This document shows positions 1 through 6,311 of a stretch of 7,082 nucleotides of DNA, piece by piece. Each line of letters begins with the position of its first letter. The stretch's first letter is position 1. The position numbers were made by a program, and so were the translations under genes. The notes beneath the pieces are model-generated. The model did not search any database. It saw only the letters and a program-made list of their open reading frames with translations, and was not told where the DNA came from. Where the stretch lies: the NCBI GenBank assembly GCA_947474415.1, contig CANJKD010000115.1, positions 1 to 7,082 on the forward strand, written 5' to 3'. Source of the DNA: Burkholderiales bacterium (lineage in GTDB: Bacteria > Pseudomonadota > Gammaproteobacteria > Burkholderiales > Burkholderiaceae_C).

Positions 1-3
1 CAT
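1..3 (-). CDS. Start codon of a downstream minus-strand gene (partial)
   Basis: The complement of positions 1-3 is ATG. It is preceded on the minus strand by AGAGGA (plus 9-14) with a 5-nt spacer, and it lies 16 nt after the stop of the sugar kinase gene. That is what the next gene of a compact operon looks like. Only the start codon is inside the window, so no product can be given. In known activated-heptose clusters a heptose kinase gene is often followed by gmhA, gmhB or a nucleotidyltransferase gene; that is expectation only. Confidence 0.45.
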
Positions 4-8
4 GGTCG

Positions 9-14
9 TCCTCT
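9..14 (-). promoter_or_regulatory. Shine-Dalgarno for the gene starting at position 3
   Basis: The minus strand reads AGAGGA here, 5 nt before an ATG and directly after the TGA of the kinase gene (20-22). This supports translational coupling between the kinase and the following gene. Confidence 0.45.
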
Positions 15-19
15 GCGGC

Positions 20-1018
20 TCAGCACAGGCCGTTGGGCTGGTACAGCACCACCCGGCTGCCGGACTCGTCGAAATTGAAGGGCACATGGATCAGCTGCGA
101 CAGCGCTTCGCGCACCGTCGGCTGGTTTTCGGGCTTGACGAACAGCAGCATGAAACCGCCGCCGCCCGCGCCGAGGATCTTTCCGCCGATGGCACCGGCA
201 TCGCGCGCGGTCTGGTAGATCTGGTCGATCTCATCCGTCGACACTTTGTCGGAGAGCTGCTTCTTGCACAGCCAGGCCTGGTGCAGCAGGTCGCCGAACT
301 CCTCGATCGGCCGCTTGCAGTGGTGCAGGATCTTCACCGCCTCTTCCACCATCTCACGCATGCGCGTCAGCTCGGCCTCGCGGTTCTTCAGGTTGGCGAT
401 CTGCGCGCCCGCCACTTCGGAGGCAATGCGCGAGAAGCCGGTGAAGCACAACATCAGGTGCTTCTGCAGTTCCTTCAGGCGCGCCTTCTTGACGATGACG
501 GGCGACACCTGGAACGCGCCGCTGCGCATGAACTCGATGCGGTTGAAGCCGCCGTAGGCTGCGGCGATCTGGTCTTGTGAGCCGACGTTCTCGCCGATGA
601 TGTCTTGCTCGATGTGGATCGCGTCGCGCGCCAGCTGGTCCTTCGACACATACGAGCCCTTCATCGCCGCCAGCGCATGCACCAGGCCGACCGTGAACGA
701 CGAGCTCGAGCCGAGGCCCGAGCGCGCCGGCAGGTCGCCGTCGTGGTGGATCTCCAGTCCCTTGGTCGGGTTCGCCCAGCCGAGCACGCCGCGCACCGCC
801 GGGTGCTTGATCTCGTCCCAGTGGCGCACGTTCTCGATCGCCGAGTAGACGATGCGGTGCTTGTAGTCGAAGAACGGTGGCAGCTGCCGGCAGGTGATGT
901 AGCAGTACTTGTCGATCGTGGTCGACAGCACCTCGCCGCCATGGGCTGCGGCCCAGGTCGGGTAGTCGGTGCCGCCACCGAAGAACGAGATGCGGAAGGG
1001 GGTGCGCGTGATGATCAT
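20..1018 (-). CDS. hddA: GHMP-family sugar kinase, D-glycero-D-manno-heptose-7-phosphate kinase-like
   Basis: This 332-residue cytoplasmic kinase would phosphorylate the anomeric carbon of a sugar phosphate using ATP. By family it is closest to HddA/WcbL enzymes, which convert heptose 7-phosphate to the 1,7-bisphosphate on the way to GDP-heptose. The N-terminus TRTPFRISFFGGGTDYP (residues 4-20) is typical. The ATP-binding GHMP motif 2 is at about 97-107 (PARSGLGSSSS) and the C-terminal motif 3, GAGGGGF, at 283-289. Length matches the family, so it looks complete. The open frame runs 57 codons further upstream, but that part overlaps the preceding gene and encodes repeat-derived LQV units. The ATG at 1018 is preferred because the family N-terminus begins there and GAGG lies 8 nt upstream. 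It follows the methyltransferase gene by 10 nt, so the two are almost certainly co-transcribed. The heptose specificity is inferred; a related sugar-1-kinase (for example fucokinase-like) is the main alternative. Confidence 0.85.
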   Translation of the reverse strand: MIITRTPFRISFFGGGTDYPTWAAAHGGEVLSTTIDKYCYITCRQLPPFFDYKHRIVYSAIENVRHWDEIKHPAVRGVLGWANPTKGLEIHHDGDLPARSGLGSSSSFTVGLVHALAAMKGSYVSKDQLARDAIHIEQDIIGENVGSQDQIAAAYGGFNRIEFMRSGAFQVSPVIVKKARLKELQKHLMLCFTGFSRIASEVAGAQIANLKNREAELTRMREMVEEAVKILHHCKRPIEEFGDLLHQAWLCKKQLSDKVSTDEIDQIYQTARDAGAIGGKILGAGGGGFMLLFVKPENQPTVREALSQLIHVPFNFDESGSRVVLYQPNGLC

Positions 1019-1026
1019 GGTGCAGA

Positions 1027-1031
1027 CCTCA
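1027..1031 (-). promoter_or_regulatory. Shine-Dalgarno of the kinase gene, overlapping the upstream stop codon
   Basis: The minus strand reads TGAGG, in which the TGA stop of the preceding gene supplies the first bases of the GAGG ribosome binding site, 8 nt before the kinase ATG. This decides the kinase start and points to translational coupling of the two genes. Confidence 0.65.
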
Positions 1032-2645
1032 GGCGGCGATGGAGGTGGCGACGGCAGCGGCGAAGGACGCGACCACGGAACGCGGGCCGCTGGCGACGCT
1101 TGCAACACCTGCAACACCTGCAACACCTGCAACGCTACCCACCGCCGCAGCGGGCTGCGGGCGGTACAGGTGGCGCGGCTCGACCGCATCGATCGGCAGG
1201 CGCAGCTCGGCCTGCAGTGTGCGGGCCACGGTACGTTCGGCGAGCGTGGTCTCGACCTTGCGCAGCACCAGCCGCATGAAGGCGGCGCCTTCGCGGGCGC
1301 ATTCCTTCAGCTGCAGGTCGAGGTAGCTGGAACGCTCGACCTGGAAGCGGTGCTCGAACCAGCCGAGGTACCAGAACCATTCGGTGTAGTAGATCCACGA
1401 GTTCTCGTTCATCGCCCGCACATGGGTCGGGTCTTGCCAGGCGGTGGGCGCGTGCTCGTAGGGCACTTCGATGTGGAACTCGCCATCCGTCGTCAGCAAG
1501 CGCAGGCAGTTGCCCATCAGCGCCGGCAGGTCGCTCACGTGTTCGAGCACGTTGTTCGCGTTGATCACGTCGATGCTGCCTTCTTCCAGGCGCACCGGCC
1601 CGGTGTTCGCGGCTTGCGCCTGATAAGGCAGCGCGAGCGGCGCCGACAGGTCGAGCAGCAGGTCAGGCAGGGTGCGGGCGAGCACGTCGAGGTTGAGCCA
1701 GCCGCTTTGGTAGTCCTTGCCCGAACCGAGGTTGATGCGCTGCGGCCGCCAGGCTTGCGTGGGCCGGCGCTCGTGGTGCGCCACCGTGAAGGCAGCGCCG
1801 AAGGCCAGCAGGTCGGCATAGGCCTCGATCGGGTCGGCCTGCTCGAAGCGTTGCAGCGCTTCGCGCGCCACGGCATAGAACTCGGGCGTGCCGAAGTCTT
1901 GCGTGAAGAATTGTTCGAGCTGTTCGCCCTCGAGCCAGAACACGCTGTCTTCGAAGGCCGGGTGCGGCAACGTCTGTGCCGTGCGTTCGGAAATGACCGG
2001 CGTGCCCAGCGACAGGCAATGCGCGACGCGCGCCTGCTCGAAGCGGCTGCTCTCGTAGAAGTGCGCGTTGACCACGGCCTTCGCCTGCAGGATGAACTGG
2101 TCACGCTCGGGGCCATAGATCGCGCTGTCGAACATGGCCACCGACAAACCGGTGGCCTCAACGCGGTCGAGCCAGGCGCGGCGGCGCTCGTTCATGCTGC
2201 CGATGAACAGCAGGTCGATCGGGCGCTCTTCGAGCGGCAGGGCCTCGGTGGGCGTCAGGTAGGGCGCGTGCAGCAGCGGCACCACCGGCACGTCGTCGAG
2301 GCAGGTGGCGTACGCGGCGCGGTTGTCGGCGTCGTAGTCGACCACGGCCGAGCTGGCGAGCAGCTTCAGGTAGTCGGCCGAGACCTTCGCCCCGCCCTCG
2401 CCCAGCTGCTCTAGGTTGACGAAGACGCAGGCGTGGCGCTCGCGCTGCGAAGCGTCGAAGCCGAGGTGCGCGCCGAACACGAAGTTCAGCGCGTCGTGCC
2501 GCAGCCGGTTCTTCGCCAGGCTGACGTTCGCGCCGAGGCGTTGGGCCTGGTAGCGGAAGTAGCGCGCGGGATCGAGCAGGCCGAGTGAATGCACATAGCC
2601 CACCGGCTGCTGGATACACAGGTGAATCTCGGGGAGCTTGCTCAT
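1029..2645 (-). CDS. Two-domain protein: GT-B-like glycosyltransferase region plus SAM-dependent methyltransferase
   Basis: The protein has 538 residues and no signal peptide or membrane segment. Residues about 1-290 resemble the GT-B glycosyltransferase fold used by CgeB-like and GT1/GT4 enzymes. There is a Rossmann-like strand IDLLFIGSMNERR (about 143-155), and YESSRFEQARVAHCLSLGTPVISE (197-220, quoted in parts) matches the usual donor-site pattern of an acidic residue, then Ala/His-rich helix, then GTPVI. Residues 303-470 are a class I methyltransferase: motif I RINLGSGKDYQSGWLNLD begins at 303, NNVLEHV at 364-370, and PYEHAPTAWQDPTHVR at 395-410. This domain resembles methyltransferases of surface-polysaccharide clusters. 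The C-terminus from about 500 is a low-complexity Ala/Val/Gly tail built partly from a DNA tandem repeat. The start has AAGG 7 nt upstream. The likely role is to add and/or O-methylate a sugar on a surface glycan or flagellin; substrate is unknown. The N-terminal assignment is less certain than the methyltransferase. Confidence 0.8.
   Translation of the reverse strand: MSKLPEIHLCIQQPVGYVHSLGLLDPARYFRYQAQRLGANVSLAKNRLRHDALNFVFGAHLGFDASQRERHACVFVNLEQLGEGGAKVSADYLKLLASSAVVDYDADNRAAYATCLDDVPVVPLLHAPYLTPTEALPLEERPIDLLFIGSMNERRRAWLDRVEATGLSVAMFDSAIYGPERDQFILQAKAVVNAHFYESSRFEQARVAHCLSLGTPVISERTAQTLPHPAFEDSVFWLEGEQLEQFFTQDFGTPEFYAVAREALQRFEQADPIEAYADLLAFGAAFTVAHHERRPTQAWRPQRINLGSGKDYQSGWLNLDVLARTLPDLLLDLSAPLALPYQAQAANTGPVRLEEGSIDVINANNVLEHVSDLPALMGNCLRLLTTDGEFHIEVPYEHAPTAWQDPTHVRAMNENSWIYYTEWFWYLGWFEHRFQVERSSYLDLQLKECAREGAAFMRLVLRKVETTLAERTVARTLQAELRLPIDAVEPRHLYRPQPAAAVGSVAGVAGVAGVASVASGPRSVVASFAAAVATSIAA
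1101..1136. repeat. 9-bp tandem repeat, three perfect copies plus one degenerate
   Basis: The plus strand carries TGCAACACC three times (1101-1127), followed by the variant TGCAACGCT (1128-1136). A more diverged unit, GGCGACGCT, abuts it at 1092-1100. In the minus-strand gene each unit is three codons, so the array encodes Gly-Val-Ala and Ser-Val-Ala units at residues 504-518. Unit changes would lengthen or shorten the tail without shifting frame. Confidence 0.9.
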
Positions 2646-2650
2646 GAACG

Positions 2651-2656
2651 CACCTT
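2651..2656 (-). promoter_or_regulatory. Shine-Dalgarno of the glycosyltransferase/methyltransferase gene
   Basis: The minus strand reads AAGGTG here, with AAGG 7 nt before the ATG at 2645. It supports that start; there is no competing start with a better site upstream. Confidence 0.6.
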
Positions 2657-2669
2657 GGGTCGAAAGGGT

Positions 2670-2684
2670 GGGCGAAACTCGCCC
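2670..2684 (-). repeat. Small perfect hairpin in the leader of the glycosyltransferase/methyltransferase gene
   Basis: GGGCGA (2670-2675) and TCGCCC (2679-2684) are perfect complements around a 3-nt loop. In the transcript it would form a 6-bp GC-rich stem ending 24 nt before the start codon, close to but not covering the ribosome binding site. A regulatory effect is possible but not shown. Confidence 0.4.
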
Positions 2685-2738
2685 GGTGCATTCAGCTTAA
2701 TTTCGCGTCTGGAAATCTAAAGCCCGATGAGGGCCCGG

Positions 2739-2751
2739 TTTGCGGCGCAAA
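2739..2751. repeat. Short dyad TTTGCG-G-CGCAAA
   Basis: A perfect 13-bp dyad with 6-bp arms around one base lies in the gap upstream of the glycosyltransferase/methyltransferase gene. The same half-sites occur with a 7-bp spacer in the fliC upstream region (6293-6311). It may be an operator-like site or chance. Confidence 0.3.
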
Positions 2752-2775
2752 TGGGCGCTTCGAGCAGCCGAGTCC

Positions 2776-2885
2776 AACTCACCACCGCAGAGGCGCAGAG
2801 AACGCAGAGTTGCGCAGAGGAATTCAATGCAAAGGTCTCTCTCTGCGGTTCTCCGCGTTCTCTGCGCCTCTGCGGTGCGTGAGTT
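2776..2885. repeat. Long imperfect palindrome of GCAGAG units (intergenic repeat, MITE/REP-like)
   Basis: The two arms (about 2776-2820 and 2840-2885) are reverse complements, with a perfect 23-bp core (2783-2805 against 2855-2877) and outer arms AACTCAC/GTGAGTT joined through a 1-nt bulge. The left arm holds GCAGAG at 2787, 2795, 2804 and 2814, so steps of 8, 9 and 10 bp. The right arm mirrors this exactly (CTCTGC at 2841, 2860 and 2868, with CTCCGC at 2851). The loop is about 19 nt and AT-rich. It begins 26 nt after the stop of the GT41 gene and lies in the 265-bp gap. It has no ORF and no T-run. It could be a mobile intergenic repeat that also acts as an RNA hairpin stabilising or ending the upstream transcript. 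Similar GCAGAG-rich intergenic repeats occur in other proteobacterial genomes, to my recollection. Confidence 0.85.
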
Positions 2886-2910
2886 CGCTCGTTCTCTTCG
2901 CAATGAAAAG

Positions 2911-4872
2911 TCAGCGCTTCGCGGGCAGGTGCTCGGGTGCCAGGCCGGCCACGGCGCGGGCCCACATGCGCCGATAGAGCGCCTCGATGTCGCGCGCGAA
3001 GGCCACGCCGTCGAACAGCGGGCTGGCGCTTCGCTGACCCGCGAGGTGCGCGCGCAGGGCAGCGCGCCGGGGTGAGTCGCCGGCCAGCGCGAGCACCTGT
3101 TCGACGTAGCCGGCCGCGCTGTCGCAAACCAGTTCGTCCAACCCCACCTGGTGCAGCAGGCTGGCGGCCACGCGCTGCGCGAAGGTGGCGCCGCGCAGCG
3201 TCACCACCGGCACGCCGACCCACAGCGCTTCGCCGGCCGTGGTGTGGGCATTGCAGGGCCAGGCGTCGAGGTAGATGTCGGCACAGGCAAGGCGACTCAG
3301 ATGCTCCTGCAGCGGCAACAGGGGCGCGAACGCGAGGCGCTCGGGGGCGATGCCGCGTTCGCGCGCGGCTGCGGTCAGGCGCGTCTGCACGTTGGCGTTC
3401 CATTGCAGCAGCCAGAGCACGGAGCCCGGCACGGCATGCAGCAGTTCGCACCAGCGGTCGAACACCTCGGCCGAGATCTTGTACGACTGGTGGAAGCCGC
3501 ACAGCAACAACGCGCCCTCCGGCACGCCCCAGTCGGCGCGCGTTGACGGCAGTGGCAGCGCGCGCTGTGCGTCGTTCGGCTGGTAGCAGTTCGGCAGCTG
3601 CGCGATCTGCTCGCTGAAGTTCACGGCATCGGCCAGCGGCGAGACGATCTCGTCGCCGATGAAGTAGTCGATGAAGGGCGCGCCGCTGGAACCGGGGAAG
3701 CCGAGCCAGGTCACCTGCAGCGGTGCGGGGCGCTGCGCCAGCACCGGCAGCAGTGTGTCGAAGGTGGCGCCCTTCAGGTCGATGAGGATGTCGATTTGGA
3801 GATCGCGCACGCGCTGCGCCATGGCTTCCACGCTGCAACCGCGCAGCTCCTCGAAGTGTTCGCTCGATGCCTTGATGCGCTGGCGCGTGGCGCTGTTGTC
3901 GTCCGGGCCGGTGGAAAACAGCGTGACCTCGAAGGCGCTGCGGTCGTGGTGCTCCAGCATCTGCACCATCAGCTGGCTGGTGGCGTGCAAGTGGAAGTCG
4001 GCCGACAGATAGCCGATGCGCAGGCGCCCGCGATGCTCCCTCGCCGGGCGGCGCGGCAAGGCGCGCACACCGCGCTGCACATGCAAGGCGTAGTGGTGCG
4101 CCACCTTCAGTTGCTCGGCCGGGTCGTCCACCAGCACGGCATGCGGGAACGGGCCGGTTTCCATCGGCGTCTCGGGCGGCAATTCGTGCAGCTTGGCGCG
4201 CAAGCCCGCGAGCGCGTCGTCGGCTTCGGCCCAGCGGCAGGCCTCGCGCTCCAGGAACGCGAGCTGGGCGCGTGCCGCCAGGTCGCTGCTGCCCACCCCC
4301 AGCTGCACGGCGGTGCGCACGCATTCGGCGGCCTCGGCGCGCAGGCCCAGGTCCTTGAACGACATGCCGAGGCGAAAGTGCGAGATGGCGTCGTCGAGCT
4401 TCAAGGCCAATGCATCGAAGAAGGACTTGATCGCCTCGGCGTGCCGCTGGCAGCGCTGCAGCGCAATCGCCAGCGCCACATGGTGGGCGTTGTCGCGTGG
4501 CACGTCGGCGGGCAGCGCGCTCAGGCATTCGACCGCCTCGGCGGCGCGGCCCAGCCCGATCAGCGCATGGGCTTCGAGGGTGTAGGCCAGGGCCGCACGC
4601 GGGTGCGCCTTGCGCAGACTGCGGGCGCGCTTCACCGCCTCAGGTGATCGGCCGGCCTTGATCAGCGCGTGGGCAGCGGCCAGGGCATAGGCATCGTCAG
4701 CCTGGAAGGTGGCGGCCTGCTCGAAGGCGGCTGCGGCCATCGACCAGTTGTCGCGGCGCGCGTGTTCCTGGCCGGCCTGCCAGCGCTGATGGGCCTTGGC
4801 GTGGGCGCGGGCATGGGTGCCCGCAGCGGCAGGGGAACCGGGGCCGGCAGGGTTCGGAAGTTCGAGCGCCAT
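2911..4872 (-). CDS. TPR-containing GT41 (OGT/SPINDLY-type) protein O-glycosyltransferase
   Basis: The protein has 653 residues. Roughly residues 40-210 are TPR-like helical pairs with regularly spaced Ala/Gly/Leu, as in the acceptor-binding part of O-GlcNAc transferases. Residues about 285-640 are the GT41 catalytic region. RLRIGYLSADFHLHATSQL carries His296, which by motif matches the catalytic-site His of human OGT. DILIDLKGATFDTLLPVLAQ and the following APLQVTWLGFPGSSG segment match the family. GFHQSYKIS has Lys465 at the UDP-contacting Lys position, and NAHTTAGEALWVGVPVVT has His543-Thr-Thr at the nucleotide-phosphate site. All key residues are present, so the enzyme should be active. 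It would transfer a sugar to Ser/Thr of a cytoplasmic protein; with fliC nearby, flagellin is the obvious candidate (inference). The ATG at 4872 opens the conserved part. The frame continues 125 codons upstream through a hairpin and into the neighbouring gene, which is not credible coding. No good Shine-Dalgarno precedes the start, so it is slightly uncertain. Confidence 0.85.
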   Translation of the reverse strand: MALELPNPAGPGSPAAAGTHARAHAKAHQRWQAGQEHARRDNWSMAAAAFEQAATFQADDAYALAAAHALIKAGRSPEAVKRARSLRKAHPRAALAYTLEAHALIGLGRAAEAVECLSALPADVPRDNAHHVALAIALQRCQRHAEAIKSFFDALALKLDDAISHFRLGMSFKDLGLRAEAAECVRTAVQLGVGSSDLAARAQLAFLEREACRWAEADDALAGLRAKLHELPPETPMETGPFPHAVLVDDPAEQLKVAHHYALHVQRGVRALPRRPAREHRGRLRIGYLSADFHLHATSQLMVQMLEHHDRSAFEVTLFSTGPDDNSATRQRIKASSEHFEELRGCSVEAMAQRVRDLQIDILIDLKGATFDTLLPVLAQRPAPLQVTWLGFPGSSGAPFIDYFIGDEIVSPLADAVNFSEQIAQLPNCYQPNDAQRALPLPSTRADWGVPEGALLLCGFHQSYKISAEVFDRWCELLHAVPGSVLWLLQWNANVQTRLTAAARERGIAPERLAFAPLLPLQEHLSRLACADIYLDAWPCNAHTTAGEALWVGVPVVTLRGATFAQRVAASLLHQVGLDELVCDSAAGYVEQVLALAGDSPRRAALRAHLAGQRSASPLFDGVAFARDIEALYRRMWARAVAGLAPEHLPAKR

Positions 4873-5044
4873 GTTGCGTGGGCGGATGCGGGGGTGTGCG
4901 CCGCGTCGGCCCGAAGTGGAAGGGTGTGGCGAGCGTAGTCGCGCGCGGCTGCGGCCGAGACGTGGAAATGCGCCGGCTTCACGGGCCAGTTCAGGCGCCG
5001 ATGCGTTCAACCACCCTTCGCAGAAGACGGAGCATTTTGAATGA

Positions 5045-5073
5045 GCTCCCTCTCCCCAAAGGGGCGAGGGAGC
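5045..5073. terminator. Strong hairpin after the family 2 glycosyltransferase gene, possible terminator or repeat
   Basis: GCTCCCTCTCCCC (5045-5057) and GGGGCGAGGGAGC (5061-5073) pair over 13 positions with a single mismatch around an AAA loop. It begins 13 nt after the stop of the GT2 gene on the minus strand. There is no clean T-run after it on either strand (minus continues CTCATTCAAAATG), so intrinsic termination would be weak. It may instead be a copy of the CTCCCTCTCCCC-type repeat common in GC-rich proteobacteria. The rest of the 214-bp gap (4873-5086) shows no gene and no convincing promoter. Confidence 0.5.
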
Positions 5074-5086
5074 AACACGGCTGGCG

Positions 5087-6136
5087 CTAGGACGCGCGCA
5101 ACGCCGCCTCGTGCTCACGCCACAACCGGGCTTGCACCTCGTCGCCCAGGCCGGCATGCAACACGGCCAGGTTGTGCGCCGCGAGGAAGCTGCCCCGGCC
5201 CTGCACCGTGTCTTGCAACTGTGGCTGCTCGCCGATCTCGATCGCACGCAGCCAACTCGATTCGATCATCGGCAGCAGTTCGCCGGCACGTGCGGGCTCG
5301 GTGGCGGCCCAGCCGAGCAGCAGGTCCCCGAGGGTGAAGAAGAAGTCGGGCGAGGCCGGCCAGCGGGCCATTTCGGCATCCGCCAGCGCCACCGCCGCTT
5401 CGAAGCGGCCGAGCTTCTTCAAGGTGAAGAGTGCGCGCAACACGAGGTCGTGGCGCCAGGCCGCGTGCTGCCCGGTACGCGCCAGCGCCTGTTCATAGTG
5501 CGGGGCAGCGGCCTCGAACTTGGTACGCACTTCCAGCTCCTTGCCGAGTTGGTAGCGCAGGTAGGCGTCTTCCGGTTCGGCGGCGAGGGCCAGACCGAGC
5601 AACTGCTCATTGCGGCCGCGCTTGGCTTCCATTTGCGCACCCCGATAGCCATCGTGGGCCACCGCCAGCGCCAGGCGCTGGCGCGGCAGCACCGACACCG
5701 GTTGTTCGTGCACCCTGCCCGCATAACGCACGCCCCGAGGCAGCACGCGCGGCAGCCAGCTCGGCGCCTGGCCGATGCTGCCGTCGGCCGCGTCGAAGGC
5801 GCTGGCCACACTGACCTGACCGATGAAGCTGGCGGCCTGCGTGCGCAGAGCGGCCAGCGATTCGGCGCCACCGACGATCCATTCGTCGGCATCGAGCACC
5901 AGGCACCAGTCGGCATCGGTCAGCGCCAGCGCTGCGTTGCGGGCCGCGGCGAAATCATCCACCCACGCGAAGTGCGCCACGCGCGCGCCGCAGCGGCGTG
6001 CGATGGCCGCGGTGTCGTCGGCCGAGCCGGTGTCGAGCACGATCATTTCATCGACCCGTGCACGCGCGCTGAACAAGCAGCGTTCGATGCAGCGCACTTC
6101 GTCGCGCACGATCATCACCAGGGCGATTCGGTTCAT
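5087..6136 (-). CDS. Family 2 glycosyltransferase with C-terminal TPR-like region
   Basis: The protein has 349 residues and appears cytoplasmic, with no signal peptide or membrane helix. The N-terminal GT-A domain (about 1-230) opens with MNRIALVMIVRDE, has VLDTGSADDT at 33-42, FAAARNAAL at 62-70, and the metal/nucleotide-binding DxD motif as LDADEW (Asp82, Asp84). This is the pattern of WaaE/SunS-like inverting GT2 enzymes that often carry TPR repeats. Residues about 235-345 are helical TPR-like repeats (for example AYLRYQLGKELEVRTKFEAA and FFFTLGDLLLG). It would transfer a sugar from a nucleotide donor to a glycan or protein. The ATG at 6136 is chosen because the conserved domain starts there; the 62 upstream codons in frame look non-coding. 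No clear Shine-Dalgarno is visible. It is the first minus-strand gene, divergent from fliC, and would be a second TPR-fused glycosyltransferase in a row. Donor and acceptor are unknown. Confidence 0.85.
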   Translation of the reverse strand: MNRIALVMIVRDEVRCIERCLFSARARVDEMIVLDTGSADDTAAIARRCGARVAHFAWVDDFAAARNAALALTDADWCLVLDADEWIVGGAESLAALRTQAASFIGQVSVASAFDAADGSIGQAPSWLPRVLPRGVRYAGRVHEQPVSVLPRQRLALAVAHDGYRGAQMEAKRGRNEQLLGLALAAEPEDAYLRYQLGKELEVRTKFEAAAPHYEQALARTGQHAAWRHDLVLRALFTLKKLGRFEAAVALADAEMARWPASPDFFFTLGDLLLGWAATEPARAGELLPMIESSWLRAIEIGEQPQLQDTVQGRGSFLAAHNLAVLHAGLGDEVQARLWREHEAALRAS

Positions 6137-6292
6137 GGGGTGTGCGGGTTGGAAGGCGTGGCAGCGAACGGTGATGGGAGCATCAGAAATGACCCCCCGA
6201 TACGAACACGGTGCGGGCCGCGCTGAACCGCAAAACACAGGGGCCGAACCCGACCTTCTCCACCGATGGCATTGAAACGCTCCAACGGCCTG
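6137..6292. other. Divergent intergenic region upstream of the glycosyltransferase cluster
   Basis: This is the left part of the 408-bp gap between the GT2 gene and fliC. It holds no credible gene. The minus-strand promoter for the glycosyltransferase genes should lie here, but no good sigma-70, sigma-54 or sigma-28 match is visible on that strand. A lone CGCAAA half-site is at 6229-6234. Confidence 0.5.
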
Positions 6293-6311
6293 TTTGCGTT
6301 TCCCACGCAAA
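6293..6311. repeat. Dyad TTTGCGT-N5-ACGCAAA just upstream of the fliC promoter
   Basis: TTTGCGT (6293-6299) and ACGCAAA (6305-6311) are perfect complements around TTCCC. The dyad ends 7 bp before the sigma-28 -35 element and could be bound by a regulator of fliC or of the divergent glycosyltransferase genes. It also could form a small hairpin in RNA from the minus strand. Confidence 0.4.

Noticed and set aside
1019..1189. Upstream in-frame extension of the kinase ORF encoding LQVLQVLQ
   Set aside because: It overlaps the end of the methyltransferase gene in another frame, reads through the 9-bp repeat, and lies before the conserved family N-terminus and a good ribosome binding site.
969..2414. 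Long plus-strand open frame opposite the methyltransferase fusion
   Set aside because: It is a shadow frame caused by high GC at codon third positions; the product is His/Arg/Val-rich with no recognisable domain, while the minus frame has clear motifs.
2712..2734. Weak terminator-like hairpin GCCC/GGGC followed by TTTAGATTT on the minus strand
   Set aside because: The stem has only 4 bp plus a possible wobble pair and the T-run is broken by A and G, so it is too weak to call.
2776..2885. CRISPR-like array from the repeated GCAGAG units
   Set aside because: Units are only 6 bp, spacing is 8-10 bp and the array is mirrored, which is a palindromic repeat and not repeat-spacer structure.
4873..5247. 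Upstream extension of the GT41 ORF by 125 codons
   Set aside because: The translation is Arg/Ser/Cys-rich, passes through the hairpin at 5045-5073 and overlaps the end of the GT2 gene; the conserved protein starts at 4872.
5111..6226. Long plus-strand open frame opposite the GT2 gene
   Set aside because: Same GC-driven shadow effect; no domain, no ribosome binding site, and the minus frame has GT2 motifs including DxD.
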